A stretch of 23,188 nucleotides of DNA from NCBI GenBank assembly GCA_947587115.1, contig CANPXY010000013.1, positions 1 through 23,188 on the forward strand, read 5' to 3'. Positions within the stretch are counted from its first letter, which is position 1; every line of letters begins with the position of its first letter. The stretch comes from an uncultured Bacilli bacterium (lineage in GTDB: Bacteria; Bacillota_I; Bacilli_A; RF39; UBA660). A program made the translations under genes and the position numbers. Below, one piece after another: positions 1-6,568 of this stretch. The notes under the pieces were generated by a model. It saw nothing but the letters and a program-made list of their open reading frames with translations. It did no database searches and was not told the DNA's origin.

Positions 1-2061
1 ATAGACGTTACTTCCTTTAGACTCACATGAAGTGAGGGCGACATGCCCGATATCTTTGGTATTTTTAACATGGGTACCACCGCAAAGTTCTAAGGATTCT
101 CCGATGCGTACAACACGAACGTTGTCTTTGTATTTTTCACTGAATAAGGCCATTGCGCCTGATTTTTTGGCATCTTCTAGTTTCATCTCTTCTGTAATCG
201 TCGTAAGGGAAGCCTGAATCATCTCGTTCATGCGTTCTTCTACTTTGATCAGTTGTTCTTCGGTAATTTTTCCAGTATAAGTAAAATCGAAGCGGAATCG
301 ATCATCACTGACGAAAGAACCGGCCTGTTTAATTGTATCAGAAACTTGCTCTTGAAGAGCATATTGAAGCATATGAACGCTACTGTGATTATGTTCGATG
401 TTACTTCTTCGACTGACATCAAGCACTAAGTCACAATCATCTTTCATGGTAATTTTTCCATCTAAAAGTTTCACTTTATGGATGTGTTGGCCATTGGGAC
501 CTTTAAAGACATCGATGACACGAGCTTTAAAATGTTTGCCAATGATCATTCCTGTATCGCTGATCTGACCGCCCGATTCTGCATAGAAACAAGTCTTTTT
601 CAAAACGACATATCCATCATGATCCAACTCTTTTACAAGTTGATCGTCAGCGATTAGACCGATGATGCTGCTCTTTAGTTCGTAGACGCCATAGACAAAT
701 TCACTTGGCTTCTTAAAATTCAACAATACTTCTTTCTGATTGGCCATAGCGCTTTCTTGTTTTCGATTACTTTTGGCAAGATTCTTTTGTTGCTCCATAT
801 ATTTATCAAATTCTTCTTTAGAAACTGTGAATCCTTTTTCATCGAGATATTCTTGGGTAAGTTCGAATGGAAAACCGTAAGTATCATAGAGTTTAAAGGC
901 ATCATAGCCACTGATCGTATGATCCTTAGCCTCGGCCATCAATTCGTATAGACGACGTTCTCCAGAGGCAAGTGTCGAATGAAAGAGTTGTTCTTCTTCG
1001 AAGACCAGCGCTTTGATTTCTCCTTGCTTTTCTAAGAGTGCAGGATATGCTTCTTTCATCGTTTCTACCACGGTAGAGACTAGTTTATACATAAATGGCT
1101 CATTTAAGCCAAGTTTTTTTCCAAAGCGAACACTTCTTCGCAACAAACGACGGAGAACATAACCGCGTCCTACATTTTCGAAGATTGCTCCATCACTTAA
1201 GGCAAAAGTAATGGCACGAATGTGGTCGGCGATGACTTTAAACGGCATTTCACCATTGTATAGTAATCCTGATAATTCTTCAATGTGGGAAATGATTGGC
1301 TGGAATAGATCGGTATCAAAGGAACTGTCGACATCTTGAAAAATGGTGCACCAGCGTTCAAGTCCGGCTCCCGTGTCGATATTTTTGTGAGGAAGTTCTT
1401 TATATTCACTGCGTGGTACGCCCGTCTTGGCATTGTATTGACTAAAAACATTATTCCAAATTTCGCTATAGCGTTCTTGATCTTCGTCTTTACGGAATTT
1501 TTCTAGAGCATCGTGATTTGGATCGTATTTTTCTCCTCGATCATAGAAAATCTCGCTATCTGGACCGCATGGACCTTCGCCAATTTCCCAGAAGTTTTCT
1601 TCCAACTTGACAATGTGATCAGCACTGAGTCCTAACTCAATCCAACGATCGATCGCAACTTGGTCTTCTGGATAGACCGTCACATAGATCTTTTCTTTGG
1701 GAATCGCAAACCACTCTTCTCCCGTCAAAAGTTCAAATGCGAACGCGATGGCATCTTCTTTAAAGTAATCGCCAATCGAAAAGTTGCCCATCATTTCAAA
1801 GAATGTCAAATGCCGTTTGGTCACACCTACATTTTCAATATCGTTGGTACGGATGCATTTTTGAATGTTGACAAGCCGCGTGTGTTCCGGAACGATGCTT
1901 CCATCGAAGTATTTTTTTAAAGGTGTAACGCCAGCATTGATCCAAAGGAGACTATCATCATCGATTGGAATCAATGGTGCACTTTCGATTAGAGCGTGTT
2001 CTTTGCTGGTAAAATAATCGATCCACATTTTTCTAATTTCATTACTGGTCATTTTTCTCAT
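1..2061 (-). CDS. alaS: Alanyl-tRNA synthetase (C-terminus cut by window edge)
   Basis: Charges tRNA-Ala with alanine in the cytoplasm and hydrolyses mis-charged Ser/Gly-tRNA-Ala. The frame stays open from the ATG at 2061 to base 1, giving 687 residues, while family members have about 870-880, so the end of the editing/C-Ala region lies outside. The N-terminus has the class II catalytic core (INAGVTPLKKYF, FFEMMGNFSIGDYF, CGPDSEIFYD). The editing-domain zinc ligands are visible as HNHSSVH near residue 555 and LCGGTH near residue 660. The start is chosen at 2061: GAGG lies 7 nt upstream and the ATG overlaps the stop of the kinase-like gene as ATGA, which implies translational coupling. A second ATG in frame at 2052 has a poorer context. 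Transcription is presumably controlled by the T-box leader at 2617-2806. Identity is certain from the motifs and the matching T-box. Confidence 0.97.
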   Translation of the reverse strand, partial: MRKMTSNEIRKMWIDYFTSKEHALIESAPLIPIDDDSLLWINAGVTPLKKYFDGSIVPEHTRLVNIQKCIRTNDIENVGVTKRHLTFFEMMGNFSIGDYFKEDAIAFAFELLTGEEWFAIPKEKIYVTVYPEDQVAIDRWIELGLSADHIVKLEENFWEIGEGPCGPDSEIFYDRGEKYDPNHDALEKFRKDEDQERYSEIWNNVFSQYNAKTGVPRSEYKELPHKNIDTGAGLERWCTIFQDVDSSFDTDLFQPIISHIEELSGLLYNGEMPFKVIADHIRAITFALSDGAIFENVGRGYVLRRLLRRSVRFGKKLGLNEPFMYKLVSTVVETMKEAYPALLEKQGEIKALVFEEEQLFHSTLASGERRLYELMAEAKDHTISGYDAFKLYDTYGFPFELTQEYLDEKGFTVSKEEFDKYMEQQKNLAKSNRKQESAMANQKEVLLNFKKPSEFVYGVYELKSSIIGLIADDQLVKELDHDGYVVLKKTCFYAESGGQISDTGMIIGKHFKARVIDVFKGPNGQHIHKVKLLDGKITMKDDCDLVLDVSRRSNIEHNHSSVHMLQYALQEQVSDTIKQAGSFVSDDRFRFDFTYTGKITEEQLIKVEERMNEMIQASLTTITEEMKLEDAKKSGAMALFSEKYKDNVRVVRIGESLELCGGTHVKNTKDIGHVALTSCESKGSNVY

Positions 2062-2597
2062 ATATGTTCCTCTTTTCTGACGATCTCTTGGGCGTCTTGT
2101 TTTAGTTTCTCAAGTGTCGTATTTATTAATTTATAATCATAATTGTCATAGTGATCTAGCGCAGTTTCCGTGATATGTTGTTTCTCGGACGCAGATAATG
2201 TACTTTCAAAATTTGGTCGATAAACATTGATGACGATCCCTTGCGGATGCACTTTTTTAATTTCTTCGATCTCTAGTGGCAAGCGCACATCGGCAATTAA
2301 TACCACATCGTAAAAATTCTCAAGAACTTCGATATCTTCTAATAGACGCGTAGTAAAAAATCGAGGTTTTTTCATTTTCTCACGGATAATTTCAGTTCCT
2401 AGTTGTTGGAGTAGTGTTCGAGGCTTGGTCTCTTCTCTTCCGTCCCAGCCAAAGTAGTCCTTGGCAAAATGTTTGATATAGTTACTGAGATGCATGATGC
2501 AGACTTTTTGATCCATACTTTCGTAAGCCTCTTTCATAAAATTCGCTGTCGTGTCTTTTCCATGTCTTGCTTTACCACAAATTAAATATACTTTCAT
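2058..2597 (-). CDS. P-loop nucleotide kinase-like protein (dNMP kinase-like)
   Basis: A 179-residue P-loop protein. The Walker A loop is at residues 8-17 (GKARHGKDTT), and VVLIADVRLP near residue 100 looks like a Walker B-type strand followed by an arginine. The size and the G-x-x-x-x-GKDT start resemble the deoxynucleoside-monophosphate-kinase/dephospho-CoA-kinase group of NMP kinases, so it probably phosphorylates a nucleotide or a related small molecule; the substrate cannot be read from the sequence. It is the first gene after the alanine T-box, and its last four bases (ATGA) overlap the alaS start. Its expression should therefore follow uncharged tRNA-Ala. The start at 2597 has GAGGAGG about 4 nt upstream. 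It is not coaE by location, and no adenylate-kinase lid is evident. Fold confidence is high; substrate confidence is low. Confidence 0.7.
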   Translation of the reverse strand: MKVYLICGKARHGKDTTANFMKEAYESMDQKVCIMHLSNYIKHFAKDYFGWDGREETKPRTLLQQLGTEIIREKMKKPRFFTTRLLEDIEVLENFYDVVLIADVRLPLEIEEIKKVHPQGIVINVYRPNFESTLSASEKQHITETALDHYDNYDYKLINTTLEKLKQDAQEIVRKEEHI

Positions 2598-2806
2598 AAG
2601 TCCTCCTCATACTAAGAAAAGACCATATTTTAGGAGTGTCAAAAACACGGTACCATCCTAATTTGGTCTTTTTCTGATAACGGCACATGACCGACGAAAC
2701 TCCAAAGTAGCTTTTCGAACTTGCTTCTTACCAAGTTCCACCATTCCTTGGCTCTCTATAAAGTGGCAAGCTGTACTTTTCTTTTTCATTGTTTCTTCTA
2801 TTAAGT
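2598..2806 (-). promoter_or_regulatory. T-box riboswitch leader (alanine type)
   Basis: Read on the minus strand, the leader has the Stem I AGAGAG element (2757-2752), a candidate specifier GCU (2711-2709) after GAAAA, and the T-box consensus AGGATGGTACCGTG (2659-2646), which closely matches AGGGTGGNACCGCG. The terminator (2673-2617) would compete with the antiterminator. T-boxes bind uncharged tRNA and allow read-through into amino-acid genes. GCU is an alanine codon, consistent with alaS in the operon. The exact Stem I boundaries are inferred. Confidence 0.93.
2614..2673 (-). terminator. Conditional terminator of the T-box leader
   Basis: The 5' arm AAAAAGACCAAATTAGGA (2673-2656) pairs with TCCTAAAATATGGTCTTTT (2635-2617) and is followed by a short U-rich tail. 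The 5' arm ends inside the T-box sequence, so antiterminator and terminator are mutually exclusive, as expected for this class. Confidence 0.9.
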
Positions 2807-2812
2807 ATTCTT

Positions 2813-2841
2813 ATCATATCAAAAAAGAAGCTGTATTTCAA
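2813..2841 (-). promoter_or_regulatory. Promoter of the T-box/alaS operon
   Basis: On the minus strand TTGAAA (2841-2836) and TATGAT (2818-2813) are separated by 17 bp, each differing from the sigma-A consensus at one position. Transcription would start near 2806. The -35 box lies within the terminator hairpin of the upstream gene. Confidence 0.7.
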
Positions 2842-2849
2842 GCCCCTTC
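2821..2849 (-). terminator. Terminator of the AI-2E family gene
   Basis: GAAGGGGCT (2849-2841) pairs with AGCTTCTTT (2832-2824), allowing three G-U pairs, with an 8-nt loop and a U run. It sits 19 bases after the stop of the gene ending at 2868. Confidence 0.7.
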
Positions 2850-2867
2850 GTTTAAAATTTATGAGTG

Positions 2868-4043
2868 TTAAACTTGATTTGGCTCCGTTTCCAAATCTTT
2901 TAAAAGCATCTTTTTAAAATGCAACTTGGAATCGATAAATTGGAAGATGATCTTGAGGGAGGCGATGATTGGCGTCGCTAGAATCATTCCAATAATACCG
3001 AAGAAGTATTGGAAAATCAGTAGTCCTACCATGATGGTCACTGGATGTAGCCGCATGGTTTTGCCCATGACGATCGGCTGTAAGAAATAACTTTCGATCA
3101 TCTGGACGACCACGATGGAGATGAGGGTCCCAATTCCGGTTACTGGACTGATCGAAAATCCGACAATGACGGCAGGAACACCACCGATATATGGTCCAAG
3201 ATAAGGAATAACATTGGTAATGGCACAGAATAGACCAAACAAGATCGGAGCTTCAAGACCTGCGATCGTAAGGCCGATCGATTGCGCAACGAACACCAAT
3301 AACATGATAAAAAGTGTTCCTTGCACAAAACTACGCAATGATTGATTGACACGATTGGTAAGATCGGTCGCATCAGAATGCCATTTTTGTGGGATAAGAT
3401 TCAAAAGATGACGTTTGACATTATTGAAGTCAATCAACATATAGAATCCAAACATGAGACCAAGGACCAAGGTTACTCCGCCACTGACAAGGCCTCTGAT
3501 GACATTCATCAACAGGGCTGGTAAATTGGTCGCGATAGAAACACCAAAGTCTTCGACTGATCTTAGAATTTGGTCTTCGATACTGGATAGATCATAATTG
3601 CTTTTGACGGCAATTTTATCGACTCCATCCCGAATGAAATTTTTAAGATAATTCAAAATATTCGGAATACTGCTTACAAAATCGTTGATCTGATCGACAA
3701 AAACTGGGAATATCAAGCGCACGATCAAATAAAAGAAGCCTAAGATCAACAAATATACGATGATCGTTCCAAAAACACGTTTTACTTTTCGCTTCGATAG
3801 CCAAGTGACGACCGGATCAAAGAGCCAAGCGATACCTAGACCGATAAAGACTGGTGCTACGACAATCAACAACGTCTTCAAAACAGAAAGGATCTTCCAA
3901 CTTTTGATCAGATAAGTCGCTAAGACGATGAGACTGAGGATCGTCATTCCTAATAAAATTTTTAAAAGATGATGTAAAACTTTAACGACTTCGTTGATTC
4001 TTCCTACATCTAACTTTTCATTTTTATTTTTAAAAAACATCAT
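2868..4043 (-). CDS. AI-2E/PerM family membrane protein (YrrI-like)
   Basis: A 391-residue polytopic membrane protein of the AI-2E transporter (PerM/TqsA) family. It has hydrophobic segments near residues 28-45, 52-78, 88-110, 190-208, 233-255, 262-285, 295-320 and 335-365. Family hallmarks include the conserved ITNVIPYLGPYIGG stretch near residue 275-290 and a late LILQP/PIVMG-type motif (SYFLQPIVMG). Family members move autoinducer-2, or act as ion or other small-solute exporters; the substrate here is unknown. The start MMFF is preceded by GGGGGATT. In Bacillus subtilis the relative YrrI also precedes alaS, so the location is conserved. It has its own divergent promoter (4064-4093) and a terminator before the alaS operon. 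Confidence 0.9.
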   Translation of the reverse strand: MMFFKNKNEKLDVGRINEVVKVLHHLLKILLGMTILSLIVLATYLIKSWKILSVLKTLLIVVAPVFIGLGIAWLFDPVVTWLSKRKVKRVFGTIIVYLLILGFFYLIVRLIFPVFVDQINDFVSSIPNILNYLKNFIRDGVDKIAVKSNYDLSSIEDQILRSVEDFGVSIATNLPALLMNVIRGLVSGGVTLVLGLMFGFYMLIDFNNVKRHLLNLIPQKWHSDATDLTNRVNQSLRSFVQGTLFIMLLVFVAQSIGLTIAGLEAPILFGLFCAITNVIPYLGPYIGGVPAVIVGFSISPVTGIGTLISIVVVQMIESYFLQPIVMGKTMRLHPVTIMVGLLIFQYFFGIIGMILATPIIASLKIIFQFIDSKLHFKKMLLKDLETEPNQV

Positions 4044-4063
4044 AATCCCCCATTTCTTTGTCT

Positions 4064-4093
4064 ATTATAACAAAATCTCTTCGAAAAGTCTAA
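4064..4093 (-). promoter_or_regulatory. Promoter of the AI-2E family gene
   Basis: Minus-strand TTAGAC (4093-4088) and a perfect TATAAT (4069-4064) are spaced by 18 bp, placing the start point about 15 bases before the gene. Confidence 0.6.
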
Positions 4094-4103
4094 CGCCCTT
4101 CCG

Positions 4104-4132
4104 TTGTAATTTTTTGGTTTCTATTTTATAAT
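4104..4132 (+). promoter_or_regulatory. Promoter of the IMPACT family gene
   Basis: TTGTAA (4104-4109) and TATAAT (4127-4132) with exactly 17 bp between them. The expected transcription start is about 4139, so the untranslated leader is only about ten bases before the ATG at 4150. Confidence 0.7.
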
Positions 4133-4149
4133 GATGCTAGGTGAAAGAT

Positions 4150-4734
4150 ATGTATACCATCAAAAGGGAATGTCATAATGAAATTATGATCAAAAATTCA
4201 AGATTTATTACTATTTTGAAAAAAGTGACAAATCAAGACGAGGTTTTTAAGGCACTTGCGGATGCACAGATCCGTTATCCAGGCGCTACTCATTATTGTT
4301 ATGGATATATTTTAGAAAACCAAGAGAAAGCAAGTGACGATCATGAGCCGGGAGGAACTGCAGGGCTTCCGATCTTAGAAGTGATGAAAAAACAGCAATT
4401 AAAAAATGTTTTGTGCATTGTCGTCCGTTATTTCGGTGGAATTAAATTAGGCGCAGGAGGACTTGTTCGGGCCTATACCAAAAGTGTATCAGAGGCACTT
4501 AAAACAGTCGATTTAAATGAACTAGTAGAAGGATTTCAAATTCAGTTTAAAATCGATTATAAGACTTATAAAAAGCTGGAACCTTATTTGAAAGAAGGCG
4601 TGGTAGAGAACGCAACCTTCTTAGATCAAGTTGAAATGATTGTGGATGCCTCCCCTACTTTGCTTCGATATCTAGATGATTGGTCCATCAACTATGAAAA
4701 AGGACCATCTGTTTTGATAGAAAAAGAATTCTAA
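4150..4734 (+). CDS. IMPACT family protein (YigZ/YvyE-like)
   Basis: A 194-residue protein of the UPF0029/IMPACT family, related to E. coli YigZ and B. subtilis YvyE. The N-terminal domain carries the family signatures GATHYCYGYIL, DDHEPGGTAGLPIL and VVRYFGGIKLGAGGLVRAY; a smaller C-terminal domain follows. Eukaryotic IMPACT regulates the kinase GCN2. The bacterial role is not settled, though a ribosome- or RNA-associated function has been suggested by fold. The start is set at ATG 4150 because AGGTGA (4139-4144) stands 5 nt before it; a GTG at 4141 in the same frame has no usable SD and lies almost at the transcript end. It is a monocistronic gene with its own promoter and a terminator that overlaps its stop codon. 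Family identity is very likely. Confidence 0.92.
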   Translation: MYTIKRECHNEIMIKNSRFITILKKVTNQDEVFKALADAQIRYPGATHYCYGYILENQEKASDDHEPGGTAGLPILEVMKKQQLKNVLCIVVRYFGGIKLGAGGLVRAYTKSVSEALKTVDLNELVEGFQIQFKIDYKTYKKLEPYLKEGVVENATFLDQVEMIVDASPTLLRYLDDWSINYEKGPSVLIEKEF

Positions 4735-4751
4735 TGGATAGAATTCTTTTA
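4722..4751 (+). terminator. Terminator of the IMPACT family gene
   Basis: AAAAGAATTC (4722-4731) and GAATTCTTTT (4741-4750) form a perfect 10-bp stem with a 9-nt loop. The stop codon lies at the edge of the loop. Confidence 0.8.
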
Positions 4752-4763
4752 TTGTGAAACGAA

Positions 4764-4786
4764 AACCCCCAGTTATACTGGGGGTT
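4764..4786 (+). repeat. Left-end hairpin of the IS200 element
   Basis: AACCCCCAGT and ACTGGGGGTT form a perfect 10-bp inverted repeat around a TAT loop. It is the expected substrate for single-strand recognition by TnpA, and may also insulate against read-through from the IMPACT gene. Confidence 0.85.
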
Positions 4787-4815
4787 CCAAAAAGCTTCAG
4801 CGTTGCAAAAAGAAG

Positions 4816-4868
4816 CCTCCTCTGATAAACTAAATGCGGTTTGACGACTGCAAAAAGTGAAGAGGAGG
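4816..4868 (+). promoter_or_regulatory. Stem sequestering the tnpA ribosome binding site
   Basis: CCTCCTCT (4816-4823) is fully complementary to AGAGGAGG (4861-4868), which is the tnpA Shine-Dalgarno sequence. A second stem, TGCGGT/ACTGCA, lies inside. In IS200 such a 5'UTR stem represses transposase translation; the same logic is inferred here. Confidence 0.8.
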
Positions 4869-4876
4869 TGTCCTGA

Positions 4877-5338
4877 ATGGACGAGAATAGTTTAGCACAC
4901 ACGAAGTGGAATTGTAAATACCACGTAGTGTTTGCGCCAAAATACAGAAGACAAGTTATATATAGACAGTTAAAGAAAGACATAGGGAACATATTAAGGA
5001 TGTTGTGTGCGAGGAAAGAAATAGAGATCATAGAAGCAGAAGCGTGCCCAGATCATATACACATGTTGATAAAGATACCGCCAAAAATGAGTGTGTCAGC
5101 AGCAATAGGATATTTGAAAGGGAAGAGTACACTGTTGATATTTGATCGACATGCAGACATGAAATACAAATATGGCCAAAGACAATTTTGGTGTAGAGGA
5201 TACTTTGTAGATACAGTAGGGAAAAATACAAAAGCAATAAAAGAATATATAGCAAATCAATTAAAAGAGGACAAATTAAATGAGCAACTGAGTATCAAAG
5301 AATATATAGATCCGTTTACAGGAAAGAAGTACAAATAA
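4877..5338 (+). CDS. tnpA: IS200/IS605 family transposase TnpA
   Basis: A 153-residue HUH/Y1 transposase that cuts and rejoins single-stranded DNA at the element's hairpin ends. The HUH motif is H60-I-H62 in PDHIHML, and the nucleophile is probably Y124 in KEYIANQL. FAPKYRR near residue 19 and FWCRGYFVDTVG near residues 104-115 are family signatures. Length agrees with the about 150 residues typical of IS200. The start ATG at 4877 has GGAGG 8 nt upstream, but that site can be buried in the stem above. Codon use is rich in AGA and ATA, unlike the CGT/ATC-leaning neighbours, suggesting recent horizontal arrival. No frameshift or stop is visible, so it could be active. Confidence 0.95.
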   Translation: MDENSLAHTKWNCKYHVVFAPKYRRQVIYRQLKKDIGNILRMLCARKEIEIIEAEACPDHIHMLIKIPPKMSVSAAIGYLKGKSTLLIFDRHADMKYKYGQRQFWCRGYFVDTVGKNTKAIKEYIANQLKEDKLNEQLSIKEYIDPFTGKKYK

Positions 5339-5342
5339 GAGG

Positions 5343-5433
5343 AACTGCTTTAGCAGTTATAGGAAATAGAGTGCGGTCGGCGGCCATTCAAGCACAAACT
5401 AGTGCTTGCCAGAAACAAGCCCTTATAGGGCTT
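5343..5433 (+). other. Structured 3' region of the IS element
   Basis: Between the tnpA stop and the right end there are three successive hairpins: AACTGC/GCAGTT (5343-5358), CAAGCAC/GTGCTTG (5389-5408) and AAGCCCT/AGGGCTT (5417-5433). The first and last can close tightly. Their function is not known; they may be transposition substrates, an RNA-protecting 3' end, or a terminator without U run. Confidence 0.55.
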
Positions 5434-5441
5434 ATGAAAAA

Positions 5442-5460
5442 CTACCAGCTAGGCTGGTAG
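5442..5460. repeat. Right-end hairpin of the IS, also a likely trxA terminator
   Basis: CTACCAGC TAG GCTGGTAG is a perfect 8-bp stem with a 3-nt loop. On the minus strand it lies 4 bases after the trxA stop and is followed by TTTTT, so it reads as an intrinsic terminator for trxA. As the last hairpin of the element it is also the best candidate for the IS right end. Confidence 0.7.
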
Positions 5461-5464
5461 ATTT

Positions 5465-5764
5465 TTATTTTAACCAATTTTCTAATGCTTCTTGCGGCAT
5501 AAATCCAACTTGTTTTTTGATTATGTTCCCTTTTTCAAATAAAATGATGGTGGGAATGGACATGATTCCATAAGTTCTAGCTAAATCTTCATGTTCATCG
5601 ATATTTACTTTAACGATGGAAAGAGTCGGCATTTTTTTGGCAAGTTCTTCCATCACTGGCGAGAGCATCTTACAAGGTCCACACCAATCGGCGTAAAAGT
5701 CGACCAACACTTTTTCGTTTTGAATCAATTCAGAAAAATTTTCATCTTTTAAATATTGTAACAT
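5465..5764 (-). CDS. trxA: Thioredoxin
   Basis: A 99-residue cytoplasmic thioredoxin that reduces protein disulfides. The active site WCGPC is at residues 28-32, preceded by LVDFYADWCGPC, and the cis-proline loop is in SIPTIILF near residue 73-80. Length is close to the usual 103-108 residues. The start at 5764 has AGGAGG, which overlaps the cvpA stop, so cvpA and trxA are cotranscribed and closely coupled. In Bacillus, trxA lies in the cvpA-polX-mutS2-yshE-trxA neighbourhood; here it follows cvpA directly. The IS element now provides the downstream hairpin. Confidence 0.96.
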   Translation of the reverse strand: MLQYLKDENFSELIQNEKVLVDFYADWCGPCKMLSPVMEELAKKMPTLSIVKVNIDEHEDLARTYGIMSIPTIILFEKGNIIKKQVGFMPQEALENWLK

Positions 5765-5772
5765 AGTTCCTC

Positions 5773-6486
5773 CTAACGATAACGATTGAGCACTGCATCT
5801 ACTCCGGTAATACCATTCAATTTTCCTTGTTGTAGCAATTTTTCGATGGATTCTACTTTGACAATTCCGTGTTTTAACATGACATCTAGGGCATCTAAGT
5901 TGAATTGATTGGCATCACTTCCGTCCCCTAGGTCATCTTTTAATTGATAGATATCTTGAATTGTCGAATTCATATTGCTGGCAATTTGCGTAAGTCCAGG
6001 GGTGCTATTCAATATTTTTGGCATCAACTTGGAACCTTGTACAATTTCAAGATTGACTGCTGGCTGATTCAAGAAAAATAAAGCTACAAAGATGATGACA
6101 TACCCTTCGATAATTCCGACAATGAAGCCTAAAATCTTGGAAGGAATTCCTAAGATGATCGTAAAGTTTAGTGCTTTTTCAAAGACTCCTGTAATTCGTA
6201 CTAGAATGTTCAATATGCCAAGAAGTATTACTAGTACCAATAAGAAGGCAATCAGTTGATATAAAATGATGTTGAGGATGACCCCTCCTTTAAAGGCTCC
6301 TAAACTGTTGAAGAATGGAAAGATCGAGCAAAAGAAATCTGCTACCGGGTTCTTGAGATAAAAGGCTAAAACGACGACAATGAGGACACCAACGGTCATG
6401 ACGACCTGTTGAAAGAACCCACGTTTTAGTCCGACTACTCCAGCGAGTAAGATGAGCAATATCACAACTGCATCAATAATATTCAT
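5773..6486 (-). CDS. CvpA family membrane protein
   Basis: A 237-residue member of the CvpA (colicin V production) family. It has four hydrophobic segments in the first 160 residues (about 3-20, 28-48, 72-98, 120-145) and a soluble C-terminal part rich in polar residues that ends NRYR. The early GLKRGFFQQ segment after the first helix is typical of the family. CvpA proteins lie in the inner membrane and affect envelope homeostasis and secretion; the mechanism is not established. The start at ATG 6486 (MNIIDAVV) is chosen because AGGAAGTGA precedes it. The frame is open 33 codons further upstream, but that stretch is polar, lacks an SD and overlaps rnhC. It faces rnhC divergently, as the family often does in Bacilli. 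Confidence 0.88.
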   Translation of the reverse strand: MNIIDAVVILLILLAGVVGLKRGFFQQVVMTVGVLIVVVLAFYLKNPVADFFCSIFPFFNSLGAFKGGVILNIILYQLIAFLLVLVILLGILNILVRITGVFEKALNFTIILGIPSKILGFIVGIIEGYVIIFVALFFLNQPAVNLEIVQGSKLMPKILNSTPGLTQIASNMNSTIQDIYQLKDDLGDGSDANQFNLDALDVMLKHGIVKVESIEKLLQQGKLNGITGVDAVLNRYR

Positions 6487-6542
6487 AATTTCACTTCCTA
6501 TTTCTAATCTATAATTATAGTATAACCTATTCTTACAAAATA

Positions 6543-6551
6543 TGCTATAAT
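6543..6551 (+). promoter_or_regulatory. Extended -10 promoter of rnhC
   Basis: TGCTATAAT is an extended -10 element (TGn plus perfect TATAAT) 17 bases before the rnhC start. No good -35 box is visible, which fits extended -10 promoters. TSS would lie near 6558, just before the GAGGTG SD. Confidence 0.6.
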
Positions 6552-6568
6552 AAATTCGAGGTGTTGAC

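Larger units (their letters stand above)
4755..5466 (+). mobile_element. IS200/IS605-family insertion sequence (IS200 group)
   Basis: A compact element with one HUH transposase gene (4877-5338) and no tnpB. The left end carries a perfect hairpin at 4764-4786; the right end carries hairpins at 5417-5433 and 5442-5460. Such subterminal hairpins, without terminal inverted repeats or target duplication, are the mark of the family. The insertion lies in the gap between the IMPACT gene terminator and the trxA stop codon, so it breaks no gene. Exact ends are uncertain by about 10 bases because this family leaves no direct repeat. Confidence 0.85.

Noticed and set aside
4672..5031. Open frame on the minus strand opposite tnpA
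   Set aside because: It runs antisense through the IS left end and tnpA, has no SD and no recognisable protein pattern.
6487..6540. sigma-A promoter for cvpA (TATACT/TATAAT cluster near 6510-6525)
   Set aside because: Several -10-like hexamers occur in this AT-rich gap, but no -35 box at correct spacing could be paired with any of them.
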